NCBI GenBank assembly: GCA_030544225.1 | Contig: CM060495.1 | Coordinates: 1,922,001 to 1,986,000 of the forward strand | Length of the DNA: 64,000 nt | Source of the DNA: Skeletonema marinoi | Taxonomy: Eukaryota; Bacillariophyta; Thalassiosirophyceae; Thalassiosirales; Thalassiosiraceae | Direction: 5' to 3' | Part shown: positions 53,201 through 62,939 of the stretch, in pieces | Layout: every line of letters starts with the position of its first letter | Position numbering within the stretch: position 1 is the first letter of the stretch | Program-made: the position numbers and the translations under genes | The notes under the pieces: generated by a model | The model's input: only the letters and a program-made list of their open reading frames with translations | Told to the model about the DNA's origin: nothing | Database searches by the model: none

Positions 53201-53862
53201 GTACTATCACATAATAAAGGTCTCCATTCAACCGTTTCCATTGTTGTTGAGTCAGGTATTTTGACTAAACTGATACAGGGTGGAGCATATAATTGAGTTT
53301 CGGAACACTCATCACCGAGTTCAGGAGAATGAGAGTGTTCCCCTCTTGTATCTAATTCTATGGTGACACAACAGTCTTTGAGCCAATCGTCCTCCTCAAC
53401 AACAGCAGAATTATTGTCCTTCTCGTATTCTTGAGAAGTTGATTGAATAGAGAGAAGGGAGTGTTCATAAACTCTCTCATTGGACGTGGTTTTTATCAAT
53501 TTAGATTGCCATTGCAGCGTCGTCATCTGTTGATGATACTGCGTAGGTGAATGAAACCATGATGAAACTATTATTGAATTGGAGAACAACTTCAACAGCA
53601 CCAAATCACCACCACCACAATTCATCATTGCATTCAGGTCTATTCTAAACAAGGCCCGTGGAGAAGGACGATGCCACATGCCGGGATACCATATCTTTAG
53701 TTTGGCATCTTTGACATCTTGTTGGAGCTGTGTGTGTTTATATGTTTCCAATTCTCCTGGGCCGTAGTATGTGGAATGAGTAACTGCTGCATCGGTGTTG
53801 TTAGGGTTAGAAGGGATGGCTTTGCAGCATGCCCATGGCTGCTTTGATGCTGTCGCTGCCAT
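50287..53862 (-). CDS. Two-domain glycosidase-like protein: GH78 rhamnosidase-like + C-terminal beta-propeller
   Basis: 1191 residues in one exon from ATG 53862; no signal peptide is evident (MAATASKQPWACCKAIPSNP). Up to about 390 lie beta-sandwich regions usual in alpha-L-rhamnosidases ('CDFGREILGHVRIKI', 'SSHLLAFRYVRIII'). The catalytic (alpha/alpha)6 barrel follows with NCAAATLKLCIHQNFIVDGI, KRDRLPWLGDVVVSLM, 'GIVDYSLWFFICHWLYQRYF' and 'IFIDWTVEGDK'. From about 875 the sequence changes to a five-bladed propeller style (TFYMSFIGFDGTGYQSFIAE, 'SSDLVQWTKF', ASSSDGMNWKRE, 'HDGVYYNFYNAK', 'SRDLIHWERD'), as in GH43/GH32-like glycosidases. The fusion suggests attack on a branched, rhamnose-containing polysaccharide. 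Which catalytic acids are in place was not settled. Confidence 0.8.
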   Translation of the reverse strand: MAATASKQPWACCKAIPSNPNNTDAAVTHSTYYGPGELETYKHTQLQQDVKDAKLKIWYPGMWHRPSPRALFRIDLNAMMNCGGGDLVLLKLFSNSIIVSSWFHSPTQYHQQMTTLQWQSKLIKTTSNERVYEHSLLSIQSTSQEYEKDNNSAVVEEDDWLKDCCVTIELDTRGEHSHSPELGDECSETQLYAPPCISLVKIPDSTTMETVEWRPLLCDSTQACDPAEVDGFKIPITTSDRDDDNEVPPSSSAGKDGTSFGFPHQQDLCKVTTIHPTTIEHNSTQTSHEITCDFGREILGHVRIKIVPSKASIPSSSSVEPPIQLRVGETRAEALNDNEEHFEQSIDLRTNGDDNTVWLSSHLLAFRYVRIIIASDDIDPDEVTVACLSQEPEIYNAGSLDFGTDSPSDNNILDKNIWNCAAATLKLCIHQNFIVDGIKRDRLPWLGDVVVSLMANAYSFHDMECIRWSLSVLGRCGMEKLYCNTNNALEEEVDARVQVAESHVNGIVDYSLWFFICHWLYQRYFGDESFLRQEWPLLETRLVNLIQWCSDKNKGWFIEHESEWIFIDWTVEGDKSEPLQIIWWWALDCAHDLAKSMLLVGTDDESKEALNSVVELIKDVQSKLETSLLERDDIQAGYSRHAHLLGALSGLYSRLDDRASGDWWDPDTSDERAYMIRKSRKLVEESRSALLRKDLAAVATPYMKHLECLALIRLNERSTALDQVRKYWGGMLETGATTFYEAFNEGEAISDVAAFYDRPYARSLCHAWSAGPCALYPEILLGIRPLSDGWKEWACSPIEGVSSVTSEVNTMYGTIRIDLNQTQLRVSVPDGTTMKLMNKSYEGGLHCILRSVLISSELTTQWSKKYRSWHYHDKHVIPPNPIIAGHEGIQMTDVPTVFQLPGDETFYMSFIGFDGTGYQSFIAESSDLVQWTKFRLAMGYGEEGLFDHGGVVLGAYHYESYHIDAPRVLKKANDDKFLSLYGAYEKKNTYEPDPGYQGLASSSDGMNWKREKDESILSIHGPGEVSDWEKHSIYQPWLVEHDGVYYNFYNAKQMPEWIEQIGIAKSQCLYEWERHNDNPIISVSRDGFDTQFCSDAKVFWDDVECSAWVMFFYGVGRGAAHIMIAFSRDLIHWERDTTPLYQAGGNPSGLDKKYAHKVSLVYNPRNETLYMFYCAVGDEGRGIGLITSKPL

Positions 53863-54100
53863 CTTAATTGATTTCAAGTTTCAAGCAAGATGTAGATGTG
53901 AAATCCCGCGAGCTGTGTTTTTGTTGAGGGCTACTCCCATGCTTCGGCAGTGCGACAGCTCTTTCTTTGCATCACCATCAACGTGGTGATTTCAGATTTC
54001 GCCCGGTAAGTTGTGGTTGAAGTGAAACAGAGCAGAGCGAAACCTCCGTCCCCAACCAATGCTGCTGCTGAACTAATATCTAACCAACAAATAATCAACA

Positions 54101-55477
54101 ATGATCAAGTCAATACCTGCCCTCTCGACGGCTCTATGCAGCTTGCTGCTCCTCATCTGTCGATTCGAAGTTTCATCGGCCCTTGTGAATATCCATAGAC
54201 CCAGGCCTTCAACTATCCGTTACAGATCCAATTATCATAGACAATCAATAATACATCCTTTGAAGGCCGCAGAAGCTGCCATCGATACGGTAGAGGAACC
54301 TGTTGTCACCAACATTAATGATGACATTAAAACGAACATTATTAAAACGAACATTACAGAACAGTCGCCACCTCAACAACCTCAAGCAGCACAACCATCA
54401 TCCACCACCACCACAAAAGAAGCATGGAAGCCCCCATCTTCACCTCAAAACACACCAAACAAAATCTTCAAAATCCAACAACCACAAGACCTCCTCTCCT
54501 TCGTCGTAGCCGACGAACGCCTCTCCATAGTCAAAGTCTACGCCTCCTGGTGCAAAACATGTAAAGTATTCGACATTCGCTATCGCAAACTAGCCTCCCA
54601 ACTGGGTGGTGGTGGCGATGAGCAATCACCTGTTCGCTTTGCCGAAATGCAATATGATACTCCGGCAAATGAAGAAATGTGCAAATTGTTAAATGCTACG
54701 AAGTTACCGTATATTTTGATTTATAGGGGGAGTCAAGGAAAAGTAGCGGATTTTCAGTGTACTCCGGCAAAGTTTCAGGTGTTGGTTGATACGGTGAATG
54801 ATTTGTTGGGTAATGATGGTAATGGGAATGATGGTGTTGTTGTAGATGGCGGGAACTCTACTGTAGTGACAGTGAGTAATGTGACTACATCATCATCATT
54901 AGATTCCCAACAACAGCAATTGACCAAAGATGGTGATCATAACAACGAAATAAATGCACTCAAAGAACAACTCGTGCTAATGGAAAATGAAAAGATTGAA
55001 ATGTTCGAACTCATGAAGGCACAAATTGAAGCAGACAAAGAAGAGATTGCCAAAATGATCAATGTGGTGAAAATTCAAAAATCAATGATTGAAGAGAGGG
55101 ACGAACAGATTCAAAAGTTATCGGGTGAGATTGAGACAAGGGATGGAGAGTTGGCAGCCATGACGAGGAATTTCAATAACCAATTGAAGGAGAATAAACA
55201 GATAGAGCAGGAACTTGCACTTGGCAAGAGTCAGGTGGCGGATATGACCAATCGTACTGCTGAAGCGGAAAAGACTATTTCTGCATTAGAGTTGAAAGCG
55301 GCGATTCGTGAGAAGGAGGCAAAGGAGAAGGAACGTCAAACGAAGGCACTTTGGGCGAGTTGGGAACGTCAGAAGATCAAGTATGAAGAGGAAAGGAATA
55401 GTGTGAGAAAGATGGCAGCGTTGAGTGTGAAGAGTATCAAGACGAAGGTTCGTGTGTTCATTTCAAGAAATGATTAG
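54101..55477 (+). CDS. Thioredoxin-domain protein with long C-terminal coiled coil, plastid-type leader
   Basis: 458 residues, single exon. The leader MIKSIPALSTALCSLLLLIC is followed by S-A-L-V-N and a basic stretch, consistent with plastid import. A thioredoxin fold spans about 125-225: 'LSIVKVYASWCKTCKVFD' with active-site C151-K-T-C154, and 'NATKLPYILIYRGSQG' carrying the cis-Pro. Residues about 285-430 form a charged coiled coil (KEQLVLMENEKIEMFELMKA; 'QKSMIEERDEQIQKLSGEIE'). The basic active-site loop resembles plastid atypical (ACHT-like) thioredoxins. A scaffold-tethered redox role is inferred. The gene is divergent from the rhamnosidase-like gene with only 238 bp between starts. Confidence 0.85.
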   Translation: MIKSIPALSTALCSLLLLICRFEVSSALVNIHRPRPSTIRYRSNYHRQSIIHPLKAAEAAIDTVEEPVVTNINDDIKTNIIKTNITEQSPPQQPQAAQPSSTTTTKEAWKPPSSPQNTPNKIFKIQQPQDLLSFVVADERLSIVKVYASWCKTCKVFDIRYRKLASQLGGGGDEQSPVRFAEMQYDTPANEEMCKLLNATKLPYILIYRGSQGKVADFQCTPAKFQVLVDTVNDLLGNDGNGNDGVVVDGGNSTVVTVSNVTTSSSLDSQQQQLTKDGDHNNEINALKEQLVLMENEKIEMFELMKAQIEADKEEIAKMINVVKIQKSMIEERDEQIQKLSGEIETRDGELAAMTRNFNNQLKENKQIEQELALGKSQVADMTNRTAEAEKTISALELKAAIREKEAKEKERQTKALWASWERQKIKYEEERNSVRKMAALSVKSIKTKVRVFISRND

Positions 55478-55500
55478 TCAACAATTGGGTAGAGAACTTA

Positions 55501-55640
55501 AGTTGATGCTAAGCTATTGTAAGAATACCAACACCTCCTCTACCGCTGCAATAGCCAAAAAGAATACGAGCTTCTACTAAATCAACTGTTAAAGTTGATG
55601 CTAAGCTATTGTAAGAATACCAACACCTCCTCTACCGCTA
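55501..55640. repeat. Tandem direct duplication, offset 93 bp
   Basis: AGTTGATGCTAAGCTATTGT and the next 27 bases at 55501-55547 recur at 55594-55640; similarity (CCAAAAAGAAT..) continues a little further. Lies in the convergent 3' flanks of the thioredoxin and phosphatase genes. Confidence 0.85.
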
Positions 55641-55668
55641 AATGAACCAAAAAGAATCTTACTTCTAT

Positions 55669-56853
55669 CTAAGCACTCGCCTCAACCTTGGCATTCTCAT
55701 CCACAAAGAAATCAACAATCGAATCAGCATAGTAATCCGGTGTAATAGTATTCTCCTGGCTCAACAACTTCTCCTCAGTCGTTACACCACTCAATACCAA
55801 TAAACTTTTCAATCCATTGTCAGTTCCAAAGAGAATGTCGGTGTCGAGGCGATCTCCTACCATGCAGATGCGGCCCTTGTCCAATCCAAGTTTACTGCAT
55901 AGGTAGTCGATCATTAGTGGGGATGGTTTGCCGACCACAGTGGGCTATTGAAATGGAAAGAGGGATGAATATGAGTACATAAAATTAAGCAAACTAACAA
56001 CATGGCAAAATCACAAAAATAAAAAGTTAACACAACACGTGTTCATTCTTCCATTCACTCTCACCTCCTGTCCAGTGCATCCCTTAATAGCACCAACCAT
56101 ACTTCCATTCCCCGCCCACTCCTGAGCATCCGTCAAGTGTGTCACTGCATCGGTATTCGTCGCAATAAATTCACATCCCGGATTCTCATTAATACACAAT
56201 TGAGCATATTGAATTTTGTAATAGTTGATGTTGCGATCAAACCCAACGATGACGGCACCTACGTCAGAATCGTGGGGGAGAGCACCTCCTGGACCCATGT
56301 CGGGTTGTTTACCGCCATCTTCTGGGCCACCAAAGTGTGGTACGCCGATTAAATCAAGTTCTTCTTGAATGCCCACTTCGCCCACCACATACACTTTCTT
56401 GCCGCTCTCTTTAAAATTGGTTTGTTCCAAATAAGCCGCAGCAGCAAAACTTGAACTGAAAATCTCCTCTGCAGGAACATCTAATCCCAATGAATCAAAC
56501 TTCTTCTTGTATCCCTTGCGCGATTTAGTTGAGTTGTTGGTCACGAAATACATTTTCTTTCCAAGAGCACGAAGTTTTTCGAGAGTTTCAGGAATTCCTT
56601 CAATGACACTATCCCCCCTCCAAATGACTCCATCGCAGTCGAAGATGAAGACATCTACATCTGGCAGGAGGTCTTTGGCTGGTTCGGTTAGTTTTAGGAC
56701 GTTGGCGTTGAGGGATGTGGTGGAGGAGAATGTTCTGCTCGAGAGGTTTGAGATGGCAGCAGAGGATCTGAATGATGATGATGCAGCGGGGGAGAAGGCC
56801 CGGACAGATGTTGCCATCAAGGCAGCGGAGAGAGAAGATCTGGCAATGTGCAT
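55669..56853 (-). CDS. HAD phosphatase, phosphoglycolate phosphatase type, plastid-targeted
   Basis: Exons 56853-56065 and 55944-55669 give 354 residues. The leader MHIARSSLSAALMATSVRAF has V-R-A-F-S-P, an ASAFAP junction, then a Ser/Arg-rich transit peptide to about residue 48. HAD motif I is 'FIFDCDGVIW' (nucleophile D72, acid D74), motif II 'YFVTNNSTKSR', and motif III/IV 'GKPSPLM' with MVGDRLDTDILFG. This layout with a C2 cap is that of PGP/4-nitrophenyl phosphatases. In the plastid it would remove phosphate from 2-phosphoglycolate in photorespiration. All catalytic residues are seen. A Gly-rich insertion (GGPEDGGKQPDMGPGG) lies in the cap. Confidence 0.88.
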
Positions 56854-58547
56854 GTTGTTGCTTTGGCTTTGAAGTTATTGCATTAGCGTAGGTGTATGTA
56901 TTGTATGTACCAGTGCAAGCTTCAGCATGTCGACGGAAGGATGGAAGCAAAAACGGAGAGGAGGTGGCAAACCACGTACTTGGTCCCAACTAGAGTTTGT
57001 CCCCACTACATACATTCAAGTTCCGTTCAATATTGGAATTCCCGAGAGCCGGATAGGTAACAGATACCAGAAAACGTAACTGCGAAAAGATATTAACTTC
57101 TGGACTGAATTAATTATATTGATATTGTTTCAGTGGACGATGATCTATGATACATCAACCTCCACAGAAGAGGGCCGTGCAGCATACCAAGCAAAGAGTA
57201 AGTAAAGATGATTAGGCCTCTGTTGCATCAGCATCAGCAACCAGCACAACCAGCACAACCAGCATCAACCACAGCCACAGCCGATGTTGCAGTTGAGTTG
57301 TAAAATTCTAATTGTAATCACTAATGACAATGATGAGACATTTCTACGGGAGGAGGCACCGTTACATATTAGAGGGCACTTTGATACTGATACTGCTCGT
57401 GTCGCAAAATCTCACAAGCTCCTCGGGCTCGGGAAGGCAGGAGTAATTTGTCTCACCTTTGTTTCATTTACATTTGCCTGTGGGTAGGGTCAAGTCCCCC
57501 AAATGCCGAAGACGACTACCAGGGAGATTTGAATGGGCGTATCTTTTGCTTTCTCCCTCTTGAATGAGCTTTGAGCGTATATCATTCTGTGAAACCGAAC
57601 ATTTTTACAAGAGCGCATCATCTTTAATATAACTAAATATGATATCCTGAACACCTTCTTGTGACTACTACTGATTTTACTTTGTGCCTCTTCTTGCTTC
57701 TCTTTCATTCTGTGATAATCTGCCAAGAAGTGTAGCTGTAGCGCTCGAAACTTGTCACATCATTTGGGAAGTGCAAGTGCACTCTCTGGATATAGCCTGG
57801 GAGATATCATAATGTAAAGGTCTCTTAATGAGGTGGACTAAACGCTGTAAAAGATGTTGGCAGATCATGTATGAACAGATTCGTCTGTGTTTCTCTGTTA
57901 CTGTTATTCGGCCACTACCACTACCACTACCAACTACATGGCATTTGATGACATTGTGTACCAAGTCTTCTTCTCTCCTTCTTCGTCTCCACCCTTGTTC
58001 ATCTTTCATCTACTCCTCCTTCGTCGCTTACTGTTACTGCTACTGCTCTCCCTCTCTTACTCCTACATAGCTATACCTATAGCTTTCTCCTGCTTCTTGT
58101 TACTCAATTCAGTCAGCAAAACGCAAAACATGAAGCCGAAGCCTGCAACTGTAACCCAACCGTTGCAGATGATGCCTTGTGTCTCAACGTAATATTATTA
58201 TGACACCTATTATTGCTTTCAGCCTTGTTATTATCAGTAACAGCTCTACTACTTCTTCCACACTGGAAGCTCTGCGTGATCTGAACTCCTGGTTATCCCT
58301 TGGCGTGAAGAGGCTGCGCGTACATAAAGTACACGTGTCCGAAAAATCCTAACCTAAGAAGGTTAACCCCAAAATAATGAGACTGTTTTAGTACCACTGT
58401 CTTCGTGAGATATTCTAAGAACATCTATTTTTTGAGAACCCGTTTGCGGAATAATTTGATGCACACTCATCATCTTGGCAAAATGTTGGTGCTTGCATCA
58501 TTCTGTTGCAGATTTGTTCATATAATAATATTAGAGCAGGCAGCTCT
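56854..58547. other. Long spacer, 1.7 kb
   Basis: Upstream regions of the phosphatase and P450 genes. It holds a CAGCA/CAACCAGCA simple repeat (57230-57285) and TACCACTACCACTACCA (57908-57930). Short open frames here show no recognisable protein and no splice logic; nothing is annotated. Confidence 0.35.
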
Positions 58548-60848
58548 ATGCAGTTAATTCGTAGTCAACAACCATTTCAGACAAGCATCATCATGAAGGA
58601 CAATCTGCTAACACCCACCTCAACCTCCTCATCCAACGGCCGGATGATCATCGCCATCTCACTCACCCTATTCGCCTTCCTCATCGAACTCTACAATGGC
58701 AACACTCGCATCCTAAATCTCAACAACACCATCCTCCACAAAACATTCTCCACCGCCACACTCCTCTCTTTTCCCTCCCTCACCACCATCACAATCCTAC
58801 TAACACTAACCATCCTCACACTCCTCCTCCTCCACATCCACCGCCTTCAACAAACAGTCTCCAAATCCTCCATCCCCGGCCTCCCCGCCACACCACACGC
58901 CCAATTCCTAATCGGACACTACGGCCAAATGGTCCACCCCTCCTCCCATCAAACTCTATTCCGCTCCTCGGCCACACCCAGCGGCATTACCTCCCTCTGG
59001 GGACCGGGATTAAAAGTCTGCGCGTCTGTATTAAAAGCAGAACATGTGAGATTGGTATTACGACATACTCCGTCACGGGACTTTTCGAGTTTTGTTGCGA
59101 GGCATGGCCGCAAGACGCTAGGAAAGGATAGTTTGGTGTTAATTGAGGGTGGGAAGGAGTGGAGAAGGACGAGGAATGTGGTGCAAAAGGCGTTTACGAT
59201 TGGTGCGATTGAGGGGGGGAGGGGGGCGGTGGGTGAGTGTGCTGTTGCCATGGTAGGTTGGTTGATGAAAATGGTGAGTGGAGAAGAACAGCAGCGGCAT
59301 TGTGCTAATGGGTGTAATGGACACAAGTGTGTACGAGATAAAGAAACGGGGAAGGTTAGGAATGTGGTGTGTTTGGATGTAGAATATTTCTTCAAGTTGT
59401 TTTCGTTAGATGTGTTTGGGAGGGTTACGATGGATTATGACTTTGAGTGTCTCAAGAAGGCTACTTCTATCGACAACAACGATAATCATCACAATAGCAG
59501 GAACAAGAAAACGTGCACCTGCTTCACCAGTCCACCAGAAGCAGCAGCATTTGAATACCTCGAACGAGACATTGGAGTACGTGCCTCTCCCTTGGGATTG
59601 CTCAATCCACTCATTCAATATTATTGGTGGCCTACGAAGCATAATCGTGAGTATCATGCGAATTTGAAGCTGGTGAATACATTGATGGAGGGTGTGATTG
59701 GCTTGAAGTTGGATGAGTTTTTGAGTAGGGTTCGGCAGAGGCAGCTTGAAACTAAGCAAAAGCAAAAGCGTGGAGGTGAGGATGATGAAGAGGAGGAGCA
59801 TAACATGATCACCATGATGTTGAGATCGGTAATTGAACAGCATTATCAGCAACCAAAGGAGCAACAACATCATCATCATCATCAATTGAATTCATCAACC
59901 GCATCTTCCAACAACACATCATCCTCATCATCATCATGTCCATTCTCATCATCAACAACAACAAAATCCTTCCAAGAATCAGACAACATTGACAATATCA
60001 TTCCAACAACCACAATGACCAAATCAGATCGAACTCAAATCATCAACAACGTCTCACACATACTTCACACCCTCCTCGTAGCCGGATACGAAACCACCGC
60101 AATCTCCCTCACCTACACAATGTACTGTCTCTCCAAACACCCACGATGTCAAGACCGTGCCTGTGAAGAAGCTCGACGAGTATTACCCACATTAGACGAC
60201 AATACCAAATTTGATGAAGATGCATTACCCTATTGCAAAGCTGTCATTATGGAAACACTGCGGGTGCATACCCCTGTTATATTTACGACACGTGTGTCTT
60301 CCAAGGATTTGACATTGGATTCAGATGATAATGGAGGGATGGTCACTATACCGAAAGATACACGATTTATTATCCATCCGACAATGGTACATTTGGACGA
60401 ACGGAATTTTGATCGAGCAGAGGAGTTTTTGCCAGAGAGGTGGGTGAGGTGGGAGAATGGGGGTTGGGTAGATCGTGATTTTGAGAAGGAGAGGAAGTTG
60501 GCTGATGGTTCTGCTAGTGATAGAGCTGCTGGTGCTGGTGCTGCTTCTACGACACCAACACCTCCTCCTCCGCCATCACCACTGTCGGACAAATATTCAA
60601 AAGAAAATGCACACGCCGACACAATCTCCGCTGCCAATCCTCAAAGCTTCTTTGCCTTTTCTGATGGAGCACGGAATTGTATTGGTAGGAGATTGGCAAT
60701 AATGGAAATGACTATATTCCTTGCGGTTCTGTTTCGTGACATGTGTGTCGATTTGGCGGAGGAGGGGTATGAGTTGGTGAAGGAGCGGAGGTTTGTGATT
60801 TTGGCTCCGAATACATTGCCAATTGCGTTTTGGAAGAGAGATGGCTAA
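58548..60848 (+). CDS. Cytochrome P450
   Basis: 766 residues from the first ATG (58548; a second in-frame ATG at 58593 is possible), far longer than the usual 500. The N-terminus has two hydrophobic spans (MIIAISLTLFAFLIELY; ITILLTLTILTLLLLHI), then the Pro-rich hinge 'SSIPGLPATP'. Conserved P450 parts: helix C 'GGKEWRRTRNVVQKAF', I-helix AGYETTA near 513, K-helix ETLR at 569-572, 'FLPERW', and the heme loop FSDGARNCIGRR with ligand C711. Extra length comes from a His/Gln/Ser/Thr-rich insertion at about 405-490 and an Ala/Pro insertion at about 645-690, just before the heme loop. ER mono-oxygenase; substrate unknown. Confidence 0.9.
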   Translation: MQLIRSQQPFQTSIIMKDNLLTPTSTSSSNGRMIIAISLTLFAFLIELYNGNTRILNLNNTILHKTFSTATLLSFPSLTTITILLTLTILTLLLLHIHRLQQTVSKSSIPGLPATPHAQFLIGHYGQMVHPSSHQTLFRSSATPSGITSLWGPGLKVCASVLKAEHVRLVLRHTPSRDFSSFVARHGRKTLGKDSLVLIEGGKEWRRTRNVVQKAFTIGAIEGGRGAVGECAVAMVGWLMKMVSGEEQQRHCANGCNGHKCVRDKETGKVRNVVCLDVEYFFKLFSLDVFGRVTMDYDFECLKKATSIDNNDNHHNSRNKKTCTCFTSPPEAAAFEYLERDIGVRASPLGLLNPLIQYYWWPTKHNREYHANLKLVNTLMEGVIGLKLDEFLSRVRQRQLETKQKQKRGGEDDEEEEHNMITMMLRSVIEQHYQQPKEQQHHHHHQLNSSTASSNNTSSSSSSCPFSSSTTTKSFQESDNIDNIIPTTTMTKSDRTQIINNVSHILHTLLVAGYETTAISLTYTMYCLSKHPRCQDRACEEARRVLPTLDDNTKFDEDALPYCKAVIMETLRVHTPVIFTTRVSSKDLTLDSDDNGGMVTIPKDTRFIIHPTMVHLDERNFDRAEEFLPERWVRWENGGWVDRDFEKERKLADGSASDRAAGAGAASTTPTPPPPPSPLSDKYSKENAHADTISAANPQSFFAFSDGARNCIGRRLAIMEMTIFLAVLFRDMCVDLAEEGYELVKERRFVILAPNTLPIAFWKRDG

Positions 60849-61049
60849 GTGATGGGAGCTTTCGATGAGAGAGTAAGAGGAAGATGAATGACATAATGTG
60901 TAGTTCAATGCTGACTGTAAACAGATTCATTTTGTGCGTATCACTTGCATTAAGTAGCATTGAACCTTGGCTTTTATTAAGACAAGCAAGATTGGACAAT
61001 GTTCTTAGCTATGTACCATCTAAACATACTGCAGAAGACTAGCCTGTCT

Positions 61050-62700
61050 TCATAACAATTCAAGCTCACTTCTTTCACCAAGATGATGGGTAGGTTGTTG
61101 AAAATCGACATCTTCGAGCTCATCTGTTTCGTCATCGAAGAATCCCACACTTCCATCTCCAGCTTCTTCGTCGTCAAAGTCACAATTGATGAGCTGCAAA
61201 GTTCGATTGAAAATTGCATCTGCAATGTACTCAGTATCTTCGCTTGTAGATACTTCCTCCTCCTCCTCTTCTTCGTCTTCTTCATCATCATCATCGTCGA
61301 TATCTTCCTCGTCATCACTCATGTCTTGAATGTCACCTTCTGTGGCTTGCTGCGTTGCTACTACTTCCTGAGATGCATATGGATACCGAAACCTCCACCC
61401 CATAAGAGCTGCTGCAAGAACAAACATGGCCATCAATTCCCATGCGGGAGCAAATGATTGAGATTGAGATGTCGCTTGATTTGTATTGTTCATCTTTTCC
61501 ACGCTGTCTTCGGTTGGAGATACCTCGTAATTGTGCAGCTTAATTCGACTCGATGCCCCAGAGAATATTCTTTTTGGACGTCCTTTGATTCGTTCCTTTA
61601 CTGCCAGACCCAAACTCATGCTATGAGGTTTGCTCCAACTTGTATTGCTCTTTGCAGACTTGCAACTTTTTGTTGACTTTGAACTCTTTGAGTTTGATTT
61701 TTTGGATGATTTTGAAATCAGATACGCTACGCATGGTTCACTAGTGCTCGTCGGTCCATTTGATGATGTTGAAGTGTTTAAAGGCGTTGGTTTCATTGAA
61801 AGTGTTGGTTTCGGTGAAAGTGTTGGGTACGTTGGTAATAGAGGATTCGTCTCAGTTGGTGCCGGTGTACTTCCTGTTGGAGTTGGATTTGGAGGCTGGG
61901 GGTTCGCTGTATCGATGGGTGCTGGCGTAGATGGAGTAGTCGTGGGTTCATTTTCTGCTGGAGCGATTGTTGGATTGCCTAACGCTCTTTTGCAGAATGC
62001 TGGCCATGCACTAGCAACATTGCTGACCGTCACCCATCCTACCTTGTCATCTACCTGTACTGGATTAGTACTCCTGTCACATTTTTCCAATTGATACGAC
62101 CACCAGATTCTGTTCCGCATTATCTTACCACTTTCTGTCTCTCCATATATAACAAGACTGGCCCCGCCTGGCACAAGTGCTGTTTGATCCATTAAAGGGA
62201 GTGAAGTGTTAAGCCGAGATGATACCGAGTAGAAAGCGAACACTTTTCCATCGTCACAAGAATCTCCTGCGGTACATTCATATTCATTACTGATTGCCAT
62301 CTTTTCTCCATCTGAATCGAACTCCAAGAAGGTGATTCTTGTTACATTGGTGATGGGGTCGTCTTGAAGATGTCGGCGCACGGATCCTTCATTTGCACTT
62401 GGAAGTTCATCATCTAACTTTGCTGTCAGACATTGTGGATTGATGATGCCGCGGTCAATCGTACTATTTAAGTCTGTAGAAGATGAAGGACATCATTATG
62501 AGTGAGAGGAATATGTGCAATAAGGCAGAGACCAACTCCAAAGCGAAAGATAGTGTAGACGTACCGTTCGTATCACATGTTTGGTTCAGAGTAAGGACGA
62601 ATTCAAACCTCGTAGGTGAGCATGAGCAAAACTCCTGAGCTTGCACGCCAGCAGCAGCGATCAGCGCAGAAGCAATTGCATAGGATGGTCTATTTCCCAT
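61050..62700 (-). CDS. Type I membrane protein with Lys/Ser cluster (silaffin/silicalemma-associated style)
   Basis: Exons 62700-62565 and 62473-61050 (GTACGT...CAG intron) give 519 residues. Signal peptide MGNRPSYAIASALIAAAGVQ-AQ, then a luminal domain with Cys (EFCSCSPTRF, 'NQTCDTND', 'YECTAGDSCDDG'), an RRHL site near 78-81, and a Pro/Thr-rich linker. At about 300-324 is a Lys/Ser run, KSSKKSNSKSSKSTKSCKSA, of the KxxK kind found in silaffins and cingulins. One membrane helix follows (WELMAMFVLAAALMGWRF, about 390-407), then a highly acidic cytoplasmic tail (DDDDDEEDEEEEEEE). This order (signal peptide, RxL, Ser/Lys-rich stretch, one helix, short tail) fits silicalemma-associated proteins that link the silica vesicle to the cytoskeleton; that role is inferred. 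Confidence 0.75.
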
Positions 62701-62939
62701 TGTTCCTTCTTTCTTTGGCGTAGTTGGGGCTTTGATATCTCCACATGTCTCCACTGCATGCAGTCAACTGGATGAGGCGCCAAAAGCAACATTTTTGGTG
62801 GACCGAAGAAATTTAGGCGACAAAATTTGAAATGGCGGGAATCTGAAGAAAGAGATACCATCTCAATCCACGTGTGCAGTGTGCAGTGTGCATGTACTAG
62901 AAACTGCGCTTTGATGAGGGAAAGAGACTGAGATTGTGG
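62701..62939. promoter_or_regulatory. Short divergent spacer
   Basis: Between the start of the Lys/Ser membrane protein (minus) and the tentative start of the small Lys/Ser-rich gene (plus). Contains a GTGCAGTGTGCAGTGTGCATG triple repeat (as GTGCAGT/GTGCAGT/GTGCATG) at about 62874-62894. Both promoters are expected here. Confidence 0.35.

Noticed and set aside
57828-58192. Open frames in the spacer before the P450
   Set aside because: Simple-sequence-driven codons, no family likeness, no splice or targeting logic.
61083-61457. Hydrophobic plus-strand frame opposite the acidic tail
   Set aside because: Antisense of a Glu/Asp-rich region always looks hydrophobic (Ser/Leu/Phe); no other support.
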